From: Streptomyces camponoticapitis
GTDB taxonomy: Bacteria > Actinomycetota > Actinomycetes > Streptomycetales > Streptomycetaceae
Length of the DNA stretch: 64,000 nt
NCBI RefSeq assembly: GCF_014646115.1
Contig: NZ_BMMV01000021.1
Span: forward strand, 62,001 to 126,000
Direction: 5' to 3'
A program made the translations under genes and the position numbers. Each line of letters starts with the position of its first letter. Position 1 is the first letter of the stretch. This document shows positions 37,201 to 45,065 of this stretch, piece after piece. The notes below the pieces were generated by a model. It did no database searches. It was not told the DNA's origin and was given only the letters and a program-made list of their open reading frames with translations.

Positions 37201-37881
37201 CCGGTGGACGACCCCGCCGAGACGAAGTCCAGCCAGCTCGGCGACCGCGACGAGGCCGCGCTCGTCGAGCAGATGCTCACGGACTTCCGCGGCTCCACGG
37301 GCAAGGGCGCGGCGATGGCCGGATCCCACGCCCAGATCGCCGACGTCCACCGCCTTGAGGGCGTCCCGTACACGGTGCTGCCGTCGTCGGGCAAGGACCC
37401 GTATGGCACGCCGGACCGCGGTGGCTTCACGGGGTGGGTCAACTGGTCCGTCGACGCCGACCGAAGCGCGAACCAGCAGTGGCTCGAGGCCGATGTGCGC
37501 GCCTTCGCGCAGTCCATCACGCTCAACACCCCGGCTTCGGTGAAGGCCGGCAGGACCGCGCAGCTCTCGGGCAGCATCGTGCAGCCGCAGGGCGTGGGGA
37601 CGGGCAGCCGTGTGGTGCCGCTGCGATACCCGATGTCGGTCCACTGGAGCGGCTCGTCCAACCTGGTGATCGGCAGCGGGAAGCAGGCCATCGACCGGGC
37701 CCGCGACAAGGGCAAGGTCGCGATCCTCGACCCGCAGACCCGGACGCTCACCGCGCTGCGCCGTGGCACGGTGACCGTGTCGGTGACGAACGACTCGATG
37801 CGTGCCTACACCGACGACAGCTCGCTCGCGCCGATCACGACCTCGAAGACCATCGAGGTCCTGCCGGCCTCGTCCGGGTGA
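34288..37881 (+). CDS. Giant secreted phosphodiester glycosidase / metallophosphoesterase
   Basis: 1197 residues with a signal peptide (WLLVLATATAMASAPAVAYA). A PVTGAP-repeat linker (~residues 50-80) precedes a phosphodiester-glycosidase (NAGPA-type) domain at ~95-430: AVAGVNGEFFDIGNSNAALG, VNLDGGGSTTMVARALGG, NDPNGVGVFV. Bacterial Ig-like regions follow (~440-640), then a lectin-like part, a DQPDQPDQP linker and a calcineurin-like phosphoesterase (~800-1060): KFATLSDVQF, LVVLNGDITDRG, YYVPGNHESYG, MVFAHHPVDD, GSHAQIADVHR. It probably degrades extracellular sugar phosphodiesters such as wall teichoic acid or polyphosphodiesters. Single gene, ended by a strong palindrome. Confidence 0.9.
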   Translation: MRLMVLNHRRTGPWLLVLATATAMASAPAVAYADSGPVGPVVVAPANIDPVTGVPVTGAGTAVAPVTGAPHTGAPVTGGIPLTNTSERIGPGIDLQHVKALDQKGWYDAQFLTVDLSKRAVGTDLLTSGPVASGGPLSEAANKAGAVAGVNGEFFDIGNSNAALGGEVQSGKLIKSADISGRQHVGVTKDGVARLVDLSVDANANFAGADHKVLSLNAANGAGVPADGLIAFTSAWGDYSRNRGLTGVAADQIAEVLVKNGSVVSVTPNGPAGSGTIADDSFVLVGRGASATALRALEPGDPVKLDYDLADSAARTLKFALGHGGTIVSGGKVVSGLDTSVAPRTALGFKNGGKTLVLATWDGPGGTGKGGVGIDKEARDLVAMGVETAVNLDGGGSTTMVARALGGDAATVRNVPSDGQERNDPNGVGVFVSKGDGKLDQLLVRPAPGAASADGGVKVFPGLHRRLVAEGVDNHETPVSVDPKSVRWTASGAPVKGGMLTAPAHADRTITVRAHVRNDKAEEKVSVLGAVNSVEMSSQRLSIADATPDNAVSVSVTGRDAQGYTAPIDPQDLVLDYDHSVLDIKSVDGKLKITPLTDAGTVLKVSVGGKSVQLPVTVGVQTKTVYDFDDDVLAHWVNNSTAATTFSADPDGLRIDFNAMRNVGIAAKSAAGRITVPGQPLRLRVRLKSSISVPNGLTYISYVDADGKSNGSYGTGLIASDDWQNASFTLPANTKFPIAVSGFQGINTSAAQQKAGTFVLDRVEADVPTSIDQPDQPDQPGPRPDPLVSDDGSLPQGHDTWKFATLSDVQFTADNPALTEVATAAIQRIRKTNPDLVVLNGDITDRGLPQDLSLARKVLTDAGCDLVPVGQEPAANSTPNPKSGSVPCYYVPGNHESYGLNNVQQDLTNFTEEFGRPYRTFDHKGTRFILLASSVGSLRGTAWDQLPMFQKALADAKNDRSVHNVMVFAHHPVDDPAETKSSQLGDRDEAALVEQMLTDFRGSTGKGAAMAGSHAQIADVHRLEGVPYTVLPSSGKDPYGTPDRGGFTGWVNWSVDADRSANQQWLEADVRAFAQSITLNTPASVKAGRTAQLSGSIVQPQGVGTGSRVVPLRYPMSVHWSGSSNLVIGSGKQAIDRARDKGKVAILDPQTRTLTALRRGTVTVSVTNDSMRAYTDDSSLAPITTSKTIEVLPASSG

Positions 37882-37955
37882 CCGTAACCACCATGGGCAC
37901 GCAGCGGTCGCGGATCGGTTCCTGAGCGGTCCGGTCCGCCGCGCACAGCGGCCCG

Positions 37956-37989
37956 GACGGGGGCGAGCACGTACGTGCTCGCCCCCGTC
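37956..37989. terminator. 34-bp perfect palindrome, bidirectional terminator
   Basis: Arms of 17 bp each (GACGGGGGCGAGCACGT and its exact complement) meet at 37972/37973 with no mismatch. It lies between two converging genes, 74 nt after one stop and 113 nt before the other, so it should stop transcription from both sides. Confidence 0.8.
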
Positions 37990-38102
37990 GTGATCCAGCT
38001 CGCGGTGCGCCCGAGGGGCGGGGGGCAGGGTGGTGCCGTTGCCGAACGCGGGAATGGTGTCGGCTCCGGCTCCGAACGTTTCCGGGCCGGCCAACGGGCC
38101 TG

Positions 38103-39614
38103 TCAGGCAAGCCTGATGACGTTCCACGACATCGGTTCCAGCATGGCGTGGAGCGTGCCGTCGGACAGTGTCGTCCCCTTTCCTTCATGTGGTACGACCC
38201 GCTCGGGATCGGCCAGCGTGTTGGTTGCCTCCGGGTCCGCGTCGGCCAGCACGCTGTGTCCGAGGACCCGGCCGGCCGCCACCCCCCGCAGACCGACCTC
38301 AAGCGGCAGCGTGTTCTCCAGGCTCCGGTTGACGGCGAAGACCGTCACCGTGCCGGTCTCTTCGTCCACCGTCGCCGTGGCGTGGAGCAGGGGCACCGTG
38401 CCGTAGCGGGCTGTCTCGTGCGTCGGGCCGGTGACATTGACCTGGAGCACCCGTCCGCGCCCGTACCGGGAGGCCTGCGCGAAGGGATAGAACGTGGTCT
38501 GCTTCCAGGCCGGGCCACCCGGCTCCGTCATGATCGGGGCGATCACATTGACCAGTTGGGCGAGGCAGGCGATTCTCACCCGGTCGGCGTGCCGCAGCAG
38601 CGCGATGAGCAGCGAGCCGAAGACGACGGCGTCGGTGACCGTGTAGTTGTCCTCCAGCAGCCTGGGCGCCTCGGCCCAGTCGGGGGACGGCTGCTCGTGG
38701 TGGCGGGTCTGGTACCAGACGTTCCATTCGTCGAAGGAGAGACCGATCCGCTTCTTCGACCTGAGCCGGGCGCCGATGTGGTCGCAGGTGGCCACGACGC
38801 TCTCGATGAACGACTCCATGTCGACGGCGGACGCGAGGAACGAGTCGCGGTCGCCGTCGTGCTCCTGGTAATAGGCGTGCAGCGAGATGTGGTCGACGAG
38901 GTCGTACGTCTGCGTCAGGACGGTGGCCTCCCACTCGGCAAAGGTGGGCATGGACCGGCCGGAGCTGCCGCAGGCGACGAGTTCGGCACCGGGTTCGATC
39001 TGCCGCATCGCGCGTGCGGTCTCGGCGGCCAGCCGCCCGTACTCCTCGGCCGTCTTGTGGCCGGTCTGCCAGGGGCCGTCCAGCTCGTTGCCCAGGCACC
39101 ACAGCCGGATGCCGTACGGGTCCTTGGCACCGTGCGCGACGCGGCGGTCGGACAGCGCGGTGCCGCCGGGGTGGTTGGCGTACTCCTGCAGTTCGAGGGC
39201 TTCCGCGACTCCGCGCGTCCCCAGATTGAGCGCCATCATGGGTTCGCCGCCGGCCTTCGTGACGAAGTCGATGAACTCGCCGAGGCCGAAGCAGTTGGTC
39301 TCGGTCGACCGCCAGGCGAGATCGAGGCGGCGTGGCCGGTCCTCCACCGGGCCGACGCCGTCCTCCCACTTGTAGCCGGAGACGAAGTTGCCGCCGGGGT
39401 AGCGGATCGCGGTGACCCCCAGTTCGCGGACGAGGCCGAGGACATCCTGCCGCAGTCCGGCCTCATCGGCGGCGGGGTGTCCCGGTTCGAAGATTCCGGT
39501 GTAGACACAGCGGCCGAGGTGCTCGACGAACGATCCGAACAGGCGTGGATCCACCTTCCCGACGCCGAAGGCAGGGTCGAGGGTGAAGCGGGCGGGGGCG
39601 TCGTTGCCTGTCAT
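38103..39614 (-). CDS. GH51 alpha-L-arabinofuranosidase
   Basis: 503 residues from ATG 39614. The GH51 (beta/alpha)8 barrel shows FGSFVEHLGRCVYTGIFEPG, RYPGGNFVSGYKWEDGVGP, acid/base Glu177 in WCLGNELDGPW and nucleophile Glu296 in SFDEWNVWY, followed by the C-terminal beta domain. No signal peptide, so it acts in the cytoplasm on imported arabino-oligosaccharides with net retention. Last gene of the operon with the importer upstream. Strongest family assignment of this locus. Confidence 0.95.
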   Translation of the reverse strand: MTGNDAPARFTLDPAFGVGKVDPRLFGSFVEHLGRCVYTGIFEPGHPAADEAGLRQDVLGLVRELGVTAIRYPGGNFVSGYKWEDGVGPVEDRPRRLDLAWRSTETNCFGLGEFIDFVTKAGGEPMMALNLGTRGVAEALELQEYANHPGGTALSDRRVAHGAKDPYGIRLWCLGNELDGPWQTGHKTAEEYGRLAAETARAMRQIEPGAELVACGSSGRSMPTFAEWEATVLTQTYDLVDHISLHAYYQEHDGDRDSFLASAVDMESFIESVVATCDHIGARLRSKKRIGLSFDEWNVWYQTRHHEQPSPDWAEAPRLLEDNYTVTDAVVFGSLLIALLRHADRVRIACLAQLVNVIAPIMTEPGGPAWKQTTFYPFAQASRYGRGRVLQVNVTGPTHETARYGTVPLLHATATVDEETGTVTVFAVNRSLENTLPLEVGLRGVAAGRVLGHSVLADADPEATNTLADPERVVPHEGKGTTLSDGTLHAMLEPMSWNVIRLA

Positions 39615-39667
39615 GCGTACCTTTCGGGAGAGGAGGCTCCGGCGGCGAGAAGACTCGGCAAGCGGGC

Positions 39668-40519
39668 TCACTGGCCGGCGAGGCCCGTGTGGGCGACACC
39701 GCGCACGATCTGCCGCTGGAACAGGGCGAAGACGACGAGCAGCGGCAGTCCTCCGAGGATGACCGAGGCCATCATCTGGGCGTAGCGGACGCCGTAGCTG
39801 GACTGCACGTTGACGAGTCCGACGGGGAGTGTCATGCCGTTGGGGTCGGTGGTGACGAGGAACGGCCAGAGGAAGTTGTTCCAGGTCTGGATGAAGGTGA
39901 AGATCGCCACTGCGGCGAGGACAGGGCGGGAGAGCGGCATGACGATCTGCCAGAACACCCGCCAGCGGCCCGCGCCGTCCACATAGGCCGCCTCCTCCAG
40001 TTCGCGAGGCACCCCCTCGAAGAACTTGACCAGAATGAAGACCATGGCGGGCACGGCGATCTGAGGCAGGATCACGCCCCAGTAGGTGTCGACCAGACCG
40101 AGCGAGACCATCTCGGCGAACAGGGGGGCCATCAGCACCTGCGGCGGCACCATGATCCCGGCGAGGACGAGCCCGTACAGCAGCCTGCGGCCACGGAACT
40201 CGGTACGAGAGAAGCCGTAAGCGGCCATGGCGCACAGCAGCACGGTCAGCACGGTGGTCATCACCGAGATGTAGGCCGTATTGAACAGCCAGCGGCCCAG
40301 GTCGCCCGATTCCCACACCTTCTCGTACGCGTCGAAGGTGATCTCCGAGCCGATCCATCTGAGCGGCGTCCGGGCCGTCTCGGCCTCCGGCTTGAGCGAG
40401 GTGGCCAGCGCCCAGGCGAGTGGCAGCACCCACAGCAGGACAAGCGCGAGTGCGCAGACAAGCATGGTGATCCGGCCGGGTGTCCAGCGCGGGCGACGGC
40501 TTTCCGAGACGGTACTCAC
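39668..40519 (-). CDS. Sugar ABC permease, MalG type
   Basis: 283 residues with six membrane helices and the EAA loop LEEAAYVDGAGRWRVFWQIV, MPLSRP that contacts the ATPase. Overlaps the preceding permease by 4 nt. Moves arabino-oligosaccharides with its partner. No ATPase gene is in the locus, so a shared MsiK-type ATPase encoded elsewhere is expected. Confidence 0.95.
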   Translation of the reverse strand: MSTVSESRRPRWTPGRITMLVCALALVLLWVLPLAWALATSLKPEAETARTPLRWIGSEITFDAYEKVWESGDLGRWLFNTAYISVMTTVLTVLLCAMAAYGFSRTEFRGRRLLYGLVLAGIMVPPQVLMAPLFAEMVSLGLVDTYWGVILPQIAVPAMVFILVKFFEGVPRELEEAAYVDGAGRWRVFWQIVMPLSRPVLAAVAIFTFIQTWNNFLWPFLVTTDPNGMTLPVGLVNVQSSYGVRYAQMMASVILGGLPLLVVFALFQRQIVRGVAHTGLAGQ

Positions 40520-41472
40520 TTCGCGGCCTCCTCACGGGAGCGGCGGGTGAGCCGCAGGTGGATCAGCGAGACGGTCACGATCAGGGCGAAGAAGATGTAC
40601 GAGACAGCTGACGCGTAGCCGATCCGGTAGTTGGTGAAGCCGGCCTGGTAGACGTACTGGAGGATCGGGCGTGTGGAGTCGTCGGGGCCGCCGCCGGTCA
40701 TGATGTAGATCTGGTCGAAGATCTTCAGCGAGGCGAGCAGTTGGAGCACGACCACCACACCGGTGGTGCGGCGCAGCAGAGGCAGGGTGATGTGCCACAG
40801 GCGGTGTCGTGCTCCGGCGCCGTCGATCTCGGCCGCCTCGTAGAGGTGCTGGGGAATGGACTGGAGCGCGGCAAGGTAAAGCAGGAAGTTGAAGCCGACG
40901 GTCCACCAGATGGTGGTGATGACGATGGAGATCATCGCGTAACGGGTGTCGGTGAGCCAGCCGATGCCGGGGTCGAGGCCCACAGCGGCGAGCAGTTGGT
41001 CGGCGAATCCGAAGTCGGAGGGGTAGATGACCCACAGCCACATCAGGCAGACGACGCCGGACGGGAGCACGAAGGGCGCGAACCAGCTGAGGCGCCACAG
41101 CCAGCTGACCACCCGCAGATGGTGGGCGAGGAGGGCGAGCACCAGGCCGATGACGACCAGGGGCACGGTGCTGAGAAGGGTGAACCAGACGGTGTTCCAC
41201 AGCGAGGACCAGACAGCGGGATCTCCCAGCGCCTCGGCATAGTTGTCGAAGCCGATGAAGTCGGAGCGGGTGCCGGCGACGTCGTCGTTGCCGAGGCTCA
41301 TTTTGACGCCCCACAGCAGCGGCCAGACCAGGAAGAACGCGTAGACGATCAGGAACGGCAGGATGAAGATCAGCCCGTGCTCGGTCCAGCGGCGCCGGAC
41401 GGTTCTCACCGGGGCGGGCCAGGCGGCCGCAGGCGTCGTCGCGGCGTCGGCGGCGGGAGCGGTCGTGGTCAT
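40516..41472 (-). CDS. Sugar ABC permease, MalF type
   Basis: 318 residues: cytoplasmic N-terminus, helix 1 (HGLIFILPFLIVYAFFLVWP), a periplasmic loop with NDDVAGTRSDFIGFDNYAEA and the EAA loop LYEAAEIDGAGARHRLWHIT. It overlaps the binding-protein gene by 4 nt and the next permease by 4 nt, so the three are translationally coupled. Confidence 0.95.
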   Translation of the reverse strand: MTTTAPAADAATTPAAAWPAPVRTVRRRWTEHGLIFILPFLIVYAFFLVWPLLWGVKMSLGNDDVAGTRSDFIGFDNYAEALGDPAVWSSLWNTVWFTLLSTVPLVVIGLVLALLAHHLRVVSWLWRLSWFAPFVLPSGVVCLMWLWVIYPSDFGFADQLLAAVGLDPGIGWLTDTRYAMISIVITTIWWTVGFNFLLYLAALQSIPQHLYEAAEIDGAGARHRLWHITLPLLRRTTGVVVVLQLLASLKIFDQIYIMTGGGPDDSTRPILQYVYQAGFTNYRIGYASAVSYIFFALIVTVSLIHLRLTRRSREEAAK

Positions 41473-42806
41473 ACGGCGGCTCCGAAGGGGGGCGGGGTGT
41501 CGATCAGTCTCCGGAGCCGTTTCCTGGTCTCGGCGAGTGCGTTCTCGGGCGTTCGTGACCCGGTGAGCACCCCGGAGAAGACGGCCCCGAGTTCGAGCTC
41601 CAGCGCGGAGGCGGAGCCGGAGAACCAGGCTTCGGGGTCGAGGGCGACATCGTCGATGACGGACCGGTACGCGGACTGCGGCTGGAGCGCCAGATAATCG
41701 GGCTCCTCAAGGGCGGGCAGATAGGCGGGTACGTGTCCGCCCTTTGCCCAGTCGACGCTGTGTCTGAGCATCCAGGCGACGAAGGCGTGGGCTGCCGCGT
41801 TGCTCGCTCCCCCACGACCGCTCTGGTGCGGCAGTACAAAGGTGTGGGAATCGGCAAAGACGCTGGCGCGGCCGAAGAGATTGGGTATCCGGCTCATGGA
41901 GAAGGGGAGCCCGGTGGTCTTGAATGTGCTGACCTCCCACTCGCCGTTGATGAGGAAACCGGTCCTGCCGGCGCTGAACACACCGATCCCGCCGTTGTAG
42001 TTGACTCGGCGCACCGCCAGGCCGTCGGCCGTCAACGCCCGCATGTAGGTGAGGACTTCGAGCGCCTTGGTGTCGTCGATGGTGATCCGGTCGGCATCGG
42101 GAGACAGAACCGTCCCGCCGGTCTGCGAGTAGAAGGTCGCGAACAGCCGCCAGGGCCCGATGGTGTCGCTGCCGAGTGTCTCGGTGACCAGACCCGGCTG
42201 CCCGGTGACCTTCTTGGCGGCACGCAGGGCATCGGTGAATTCCTTCACCCCCTGGATGGGTTTGAGCTTTCCGTCGCTGTCGAGGAGTCCGGCCTTCTCG
42301 CAGATTTCGGTGTTGTGGTAGAGCACCATTGGGTGGGTGTCGAGCGGGACGGCGTACTGCCTGCCGTCGACCGTGCCACGCCGCCAGAGATCCTCGGGGA
42401 AGTCCTCGGCCGAGATGCCGTGGTCGGCGAGCATGCCGAGGTCGAACGGGTCGAGCAGCCGTCGGGGCGCGAAGCCGGGCAGCCGGGCCAAGTGCAGTAC
42501 GGCCACCTCGGGCGCGCGCCCGCCGGCGCCCGCCATGCCAAGCTTGGTGTAGTACGGCGGGCCCCACTGGAGAGTGGACGCCTCAAGTTCGATCCCGGGG
42601 TGGGACGTGCTGTAGGCGTCCAGCATCGCCTGCATGTTGACGCCGTCGCCACCGCCGAAGAGGTGCCAGTACCGCAGCCGGGTGCCCCCGGCTCCGGCAC
42701 CTGTGGGAGCGGCACAGCCAAAGGCTCCGACACCCAGGCTCCCTGCCGCGGCAAGGGCGCCGAGTCCGGTGAGGACGCTTCTGCGGCCCGGTGAGGTCTG
42801 TTGCAT
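41469..42806 (-). CDS. Sugar-binding lipoprotein of the arabinoside importer
   Basis: 445 residues from ATG 42806 (MQQTSPGRRSVLTGLGALAA) with lipobox ending Cys31; RR in the signal suggests Tat export. Family 1 solute-binding fold: LRYWHLFGGGDGVNMQAMLD, AYSTSHPGIELEASTL, WGPPYYTKLGMAGAGGRAPE, VPLDTHPMVLYHN. It captures the oligosaccharide outside the membrane. First gene of the operon, behind the TTCGA inverted repeats. Confidence 0.9.
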   Translation of the reverse strand: MQQTSPGRRSVLTGLGALAAAGSLGVGAFGCAAPTGAGAGGTRLRYWHLFGGGDGVNMQAMLDAYSTSHPGIELEASTLQWGPPYYTKLGMAGAGGRAPEVAVLHLARLPGFAPRRLLDPFDLGMLADHGISAEDFPEDLWRRGTVDGRQYAVPLDTHPMVLYHNTEICEKAGLLDSDGKLKPIQGVKEFTDALRAAKKVTGQPGLVTETLGSDTIGPWRLFATFYSQTGGTVLSPDADRITIDDTKALEVLTYMRALTADGLAVRRVNYNGGIGVFSAGRTGFLINGEWEVSTFKTTGLPFSMSRIPNLFGRASVFADSHTFVLPHQSGRGGASNAAAHAFVAWMLRHSVDWAKGGHVPAYLPALEEPDYLALQPQSAYRSVIDDVALDPEAWFSGSASALELELGAVFSGVLTGSRTPENALAETRKRLRRLIDTPPPFGAAV

Positions 42807-43365
42807 CGAGGCCCATTTCTGTGTCTTCACGGTTCCGGGACATCGAGCGGCATGCGTCATCCCTGCGCATGACGTTCGATATTTCGAATAGCGCTCGTAA
42901 CTTCGAACGGGAACATAGGGTTGAGCACCGTAGCCGTCAACGCTTCGCGCAGAGTTGGGATCAACCGGCCCACGGTGGCCGACGCGGCTTCACCGGACCA
43001 CCTCCTTTGGCACAACTTCCTTACGAAGGAGCCTTGTTCGCGGCACAAGGGCCCGCTTGGGATGCGGCCGGTGTTCCGGGCCGACTGGTCGAGCGCGGTG
43101 GTGTGGTTCAGCGCGTCCGAGGTTCCTCATGATCCGCGAGTCGGGCGTCGGCCCGGCCGTCGAGCCGGCGGGAGAGGGAGTCGGCGCTGCCTCGATCGAG
43201 GGAGGGAAGAGCCACTGAGGCACGCCGAACGCCTATGACACGGCACCGCGCGGTGACGCAGGGGCTTCTTCCGGATACTCCGGTCCGCTGCCGCAAGCCG
43301 CAAGTCCGTATTGCAGTAGGCTTAAAAATCAACCTGTCAGAAGAAACCGGTTTCGGAGGAATCGG
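42807..43365. other. Promoter region and gene-free stretch
   Basis: Bases 42807-42910 hold the arabinoside promoter and its putative operator. From 42911 to ~43300 no gene is supported on either strand; a local regulator, expected here in related loci, is not visible. An AT-rich segment (43318-43330) precedes the AraC gene and probably contains its promoter. Confidence 0.45.
42875..42907. promoter_or_regulatory. TTCGA inverted repeats, putative operator
   Basis: TTCGA-TATT-TCGAA is a perfect inverted repeat at 42875-42888, followed 13 nt later by TTCGAA (42902-42907). The block sits 69 nt upstream of the binding-protein start codon. A LacI- or GntR-type repressor encoded elsewhere could bind here. 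Inferred. Confidence 0.5.
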
Positions 43366-44271
43366 ATGCTCGTGGACTCTTTGACGATCGATTCCGTGCC
43401 GCAGGACGAGGTAACGGTGTCGACGTACCGATCCGCTGATCTCGGTCCTGTCCACATCGGCGAGGTGACGTTCCAGGACGAGCTGCGGCTCAAGTGTGAG
43501 GACATCGGCACCGGATTCTATGTGCAACTGCCGATTCTGGGACGGTTCGAATCGCGGCATCGCGGTGCGCACACTCAGGTGAGCCGCACCTCATCGGCGG
43601 TGTACCAGCCTGGTGCCGGGTCGTTCTTCGGCCGCTGGCCGGCGGGTTACCGAGCGTTGTGTATCCGCATCGACGCGCCGGCGCTGGAGACCGCTCTGGC
43701 CAGACTCATCGGCGACCGCGTGTCGAGCCGAGCCAGCTTCAGCCCGGTCATGGACACCGCCGATGGCTACGGTCGCGGCTGGGCCGACCTGCTCTTCTCG
43801 GTCAACCGACAGCTCGCGAGCGCTCCGGACGATCTGCTGGCTCAGCCGCTGGTCGCGGGCCCGCTGGCGGAGAGCCTGGTCAACGGCTTCCTGCTTGCGG
43901 CGACCCACTCGCACACGGAGGCGCTCACCGCGCCAGTGGCGGCGGCGCGGCCGACAGCGGTCCGCACCGCGATCGACGTCATCGAGGCGGACGCGGGGAA
44001 GCCGCTGACGATGTCGGTTCTCGCCGAGCGCTGCGGCGTCAGCGCGCGCACCCTGCAGAAGGCGTTCCGGCAGCACCTGGGCATGTCGCCGATGGAGTAC
44101 CTGCGCGATGTCCGCCTGCGCCGGGCGCACGAAGAACTCCGCAGCGCCGACCCATATGTCGACTCGGTGGCCTCGATCGCCCGTAGTTGGGGCTTCGCGC
44201 ACCCGGGCAGATTCGCCGCCGCGCACGAGGAGAAATTTGGAATAAAGCCGCTGCGTACGCTTCGTGGATAA
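43366..44271 (+). CDS. AraC-family regulator
   Basis: 301 residues. The C-terminal ~100 residues hold the two AraC helix-turn-helix units (LTMSVLAERCGVSARTLQKA, FRQHLGMSPMEYLRDVRLRR and VASIARSWGFAHPGRFAAAH, EEKFGIKP). The N-terminal part resembles AraC_binding_2 (FeaR-like): FQDELRLKCEDIGTGFYVQL. It is 98 nt before the hemerythrin-like gene and probably controls that operon rather than the arabinoside one. Confidence 0.9.
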   Translation: MLVDSLTIDSVPQDEVTVSTYRSADLGPVHIGEVTFQDELRLKCEDIGTGFYVQLPILGRFESRHRGAHTQVSRTSSAVYQPGAGSFFGRWPAGYRALCIRIDAPALETALARLIGDRVSSRASFSPVMDTADGYGRGWADLLFSVNRQLASAPDDLLAQPLVAGPLAESLVNGFLLAATHSHTEALTAPVAAARPTAVRTAIDVIEADAGKPLTMSVLAERCGVSARTLQKAFRQHLGMSPMEYLRDVRLRRAHEELRSADPYVDSVASIARSWGFAHPGRFAAAHEEKFGIKPLRTLRG

Positions 44272-44369
44272 TCGAATTCGCATTCCGTACTTTTCTTTTG
44301 CGCGCCGCGGTGCGGCCCGTAGAGTTACGACTGAAGAAATCGTGCAGGGAAGACCCAGGAAAGCGAACC

Positions 44370-45065
44370 ATGACCAACACAGCCATGGCAGACGTCCGTG
44401 ACATGTATATGGCGCACACCATGTTCCGGCGTGAGATCGGACTCGCTCCGACTCTGATTTGTGAGGTTCCAGGCGGCGATGTCGAGCGCGCCGCGATCGT
44501 GGCCGACCACTTCCAGGTCGTCGACAACAGCCTCCACCACCACCACGTCGCCGAGGACAAACACCTGTGGCCACGGCTGGCCGAGCGGGTGGGGACAGAA
44601 GCCGACGCGGTGGTCAGGGTGATGGAGGAGCAGCACGGGGCCATCGACACGCTGCTGGACGAGGTCCGCGCCGGACTGGCGCGGTGGCGGAGCACCGCCG
44701 ATGCGGCGCAAGGTGAGACCGTCGCCGCCGCCATGACCCGCCTGAACGAGCGTCTCGTCGAACACCTCGCCGTCGAGGAGGACCTCGCGCTTCCCCTGAT
44801 CGAGAACCACATCACGGCGGCCGAGTGGGGCCAGATGATCGCCGACAGCGCCGGGGACGTCGCGCCGGAGCAGATTCCGCTGATCTTCGGGATGATGGCG
44901 TACGAGGCCGATCCCGAAACAGTGCGGGACATCATCGCCCAGATGCCGCCCGAGATCAGCGGCGTGATCGGGGACCTGGCTTCGGAGTCCTACGCGGCAC
45001 ACGCGCGACGGGTGTACGGCACCGCCGCTCCGGCTCGGATCGGCGCTCGCGGGGCGGTGGCGTGA
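44370..45065 (+). CDS. Hemerythrin-domain protein
   Basis: 231 residues from ATG 44370. A four-helix hemerythrin-like bundle with metal ligands in HFQVVDNSLHHHHVAEDKHL, WP and MEEQHGAIDTLLDEV, HLAVEEDLALPLIEN. It binds a non-haem diiron or oxygen/NO, in the cytoplasm. Its stop overlaps the ATG of the next gene (TGATG), so it is coupled to the LLM oxidoreductase. Confidence 0.9.
   Translation: MTNTAMADVRDMYMAHTMFRREIGLAPTLICEVPGGDVERAAIVADHFQVVDNSLHHHHVAEDKHLWPRLAERVGTEADAVVRVMEEQHGAIDTLLDEVRAGLARWRSTADAAQGETVAAAMTRLNERLVEHLAVEEDLALPLIENHITAAEWGQMIADSAGDVAPEQIPLIFGMMAYEADPETVRDIIAQMPPEISGVIGDLASESYAAHARRVYGTAAPARIGARGAVA

Noticed and set aside
34183..38127. 1314-codon open frame on the reverse strand
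   Set aside because: It lies exactly opposite the secreted two-domain enzyme, is Arg/Asp/His-rich without motifs, and is a GC-bias shadow of that gene.
38103..40535. 810-codon reverse frame joining arabinofuranosidase and upstream sequence
   Set aside because: Its first ~300 codons are the permease region in the wrong frame; the enzyme starts at 39614 with normal family N-terminus.
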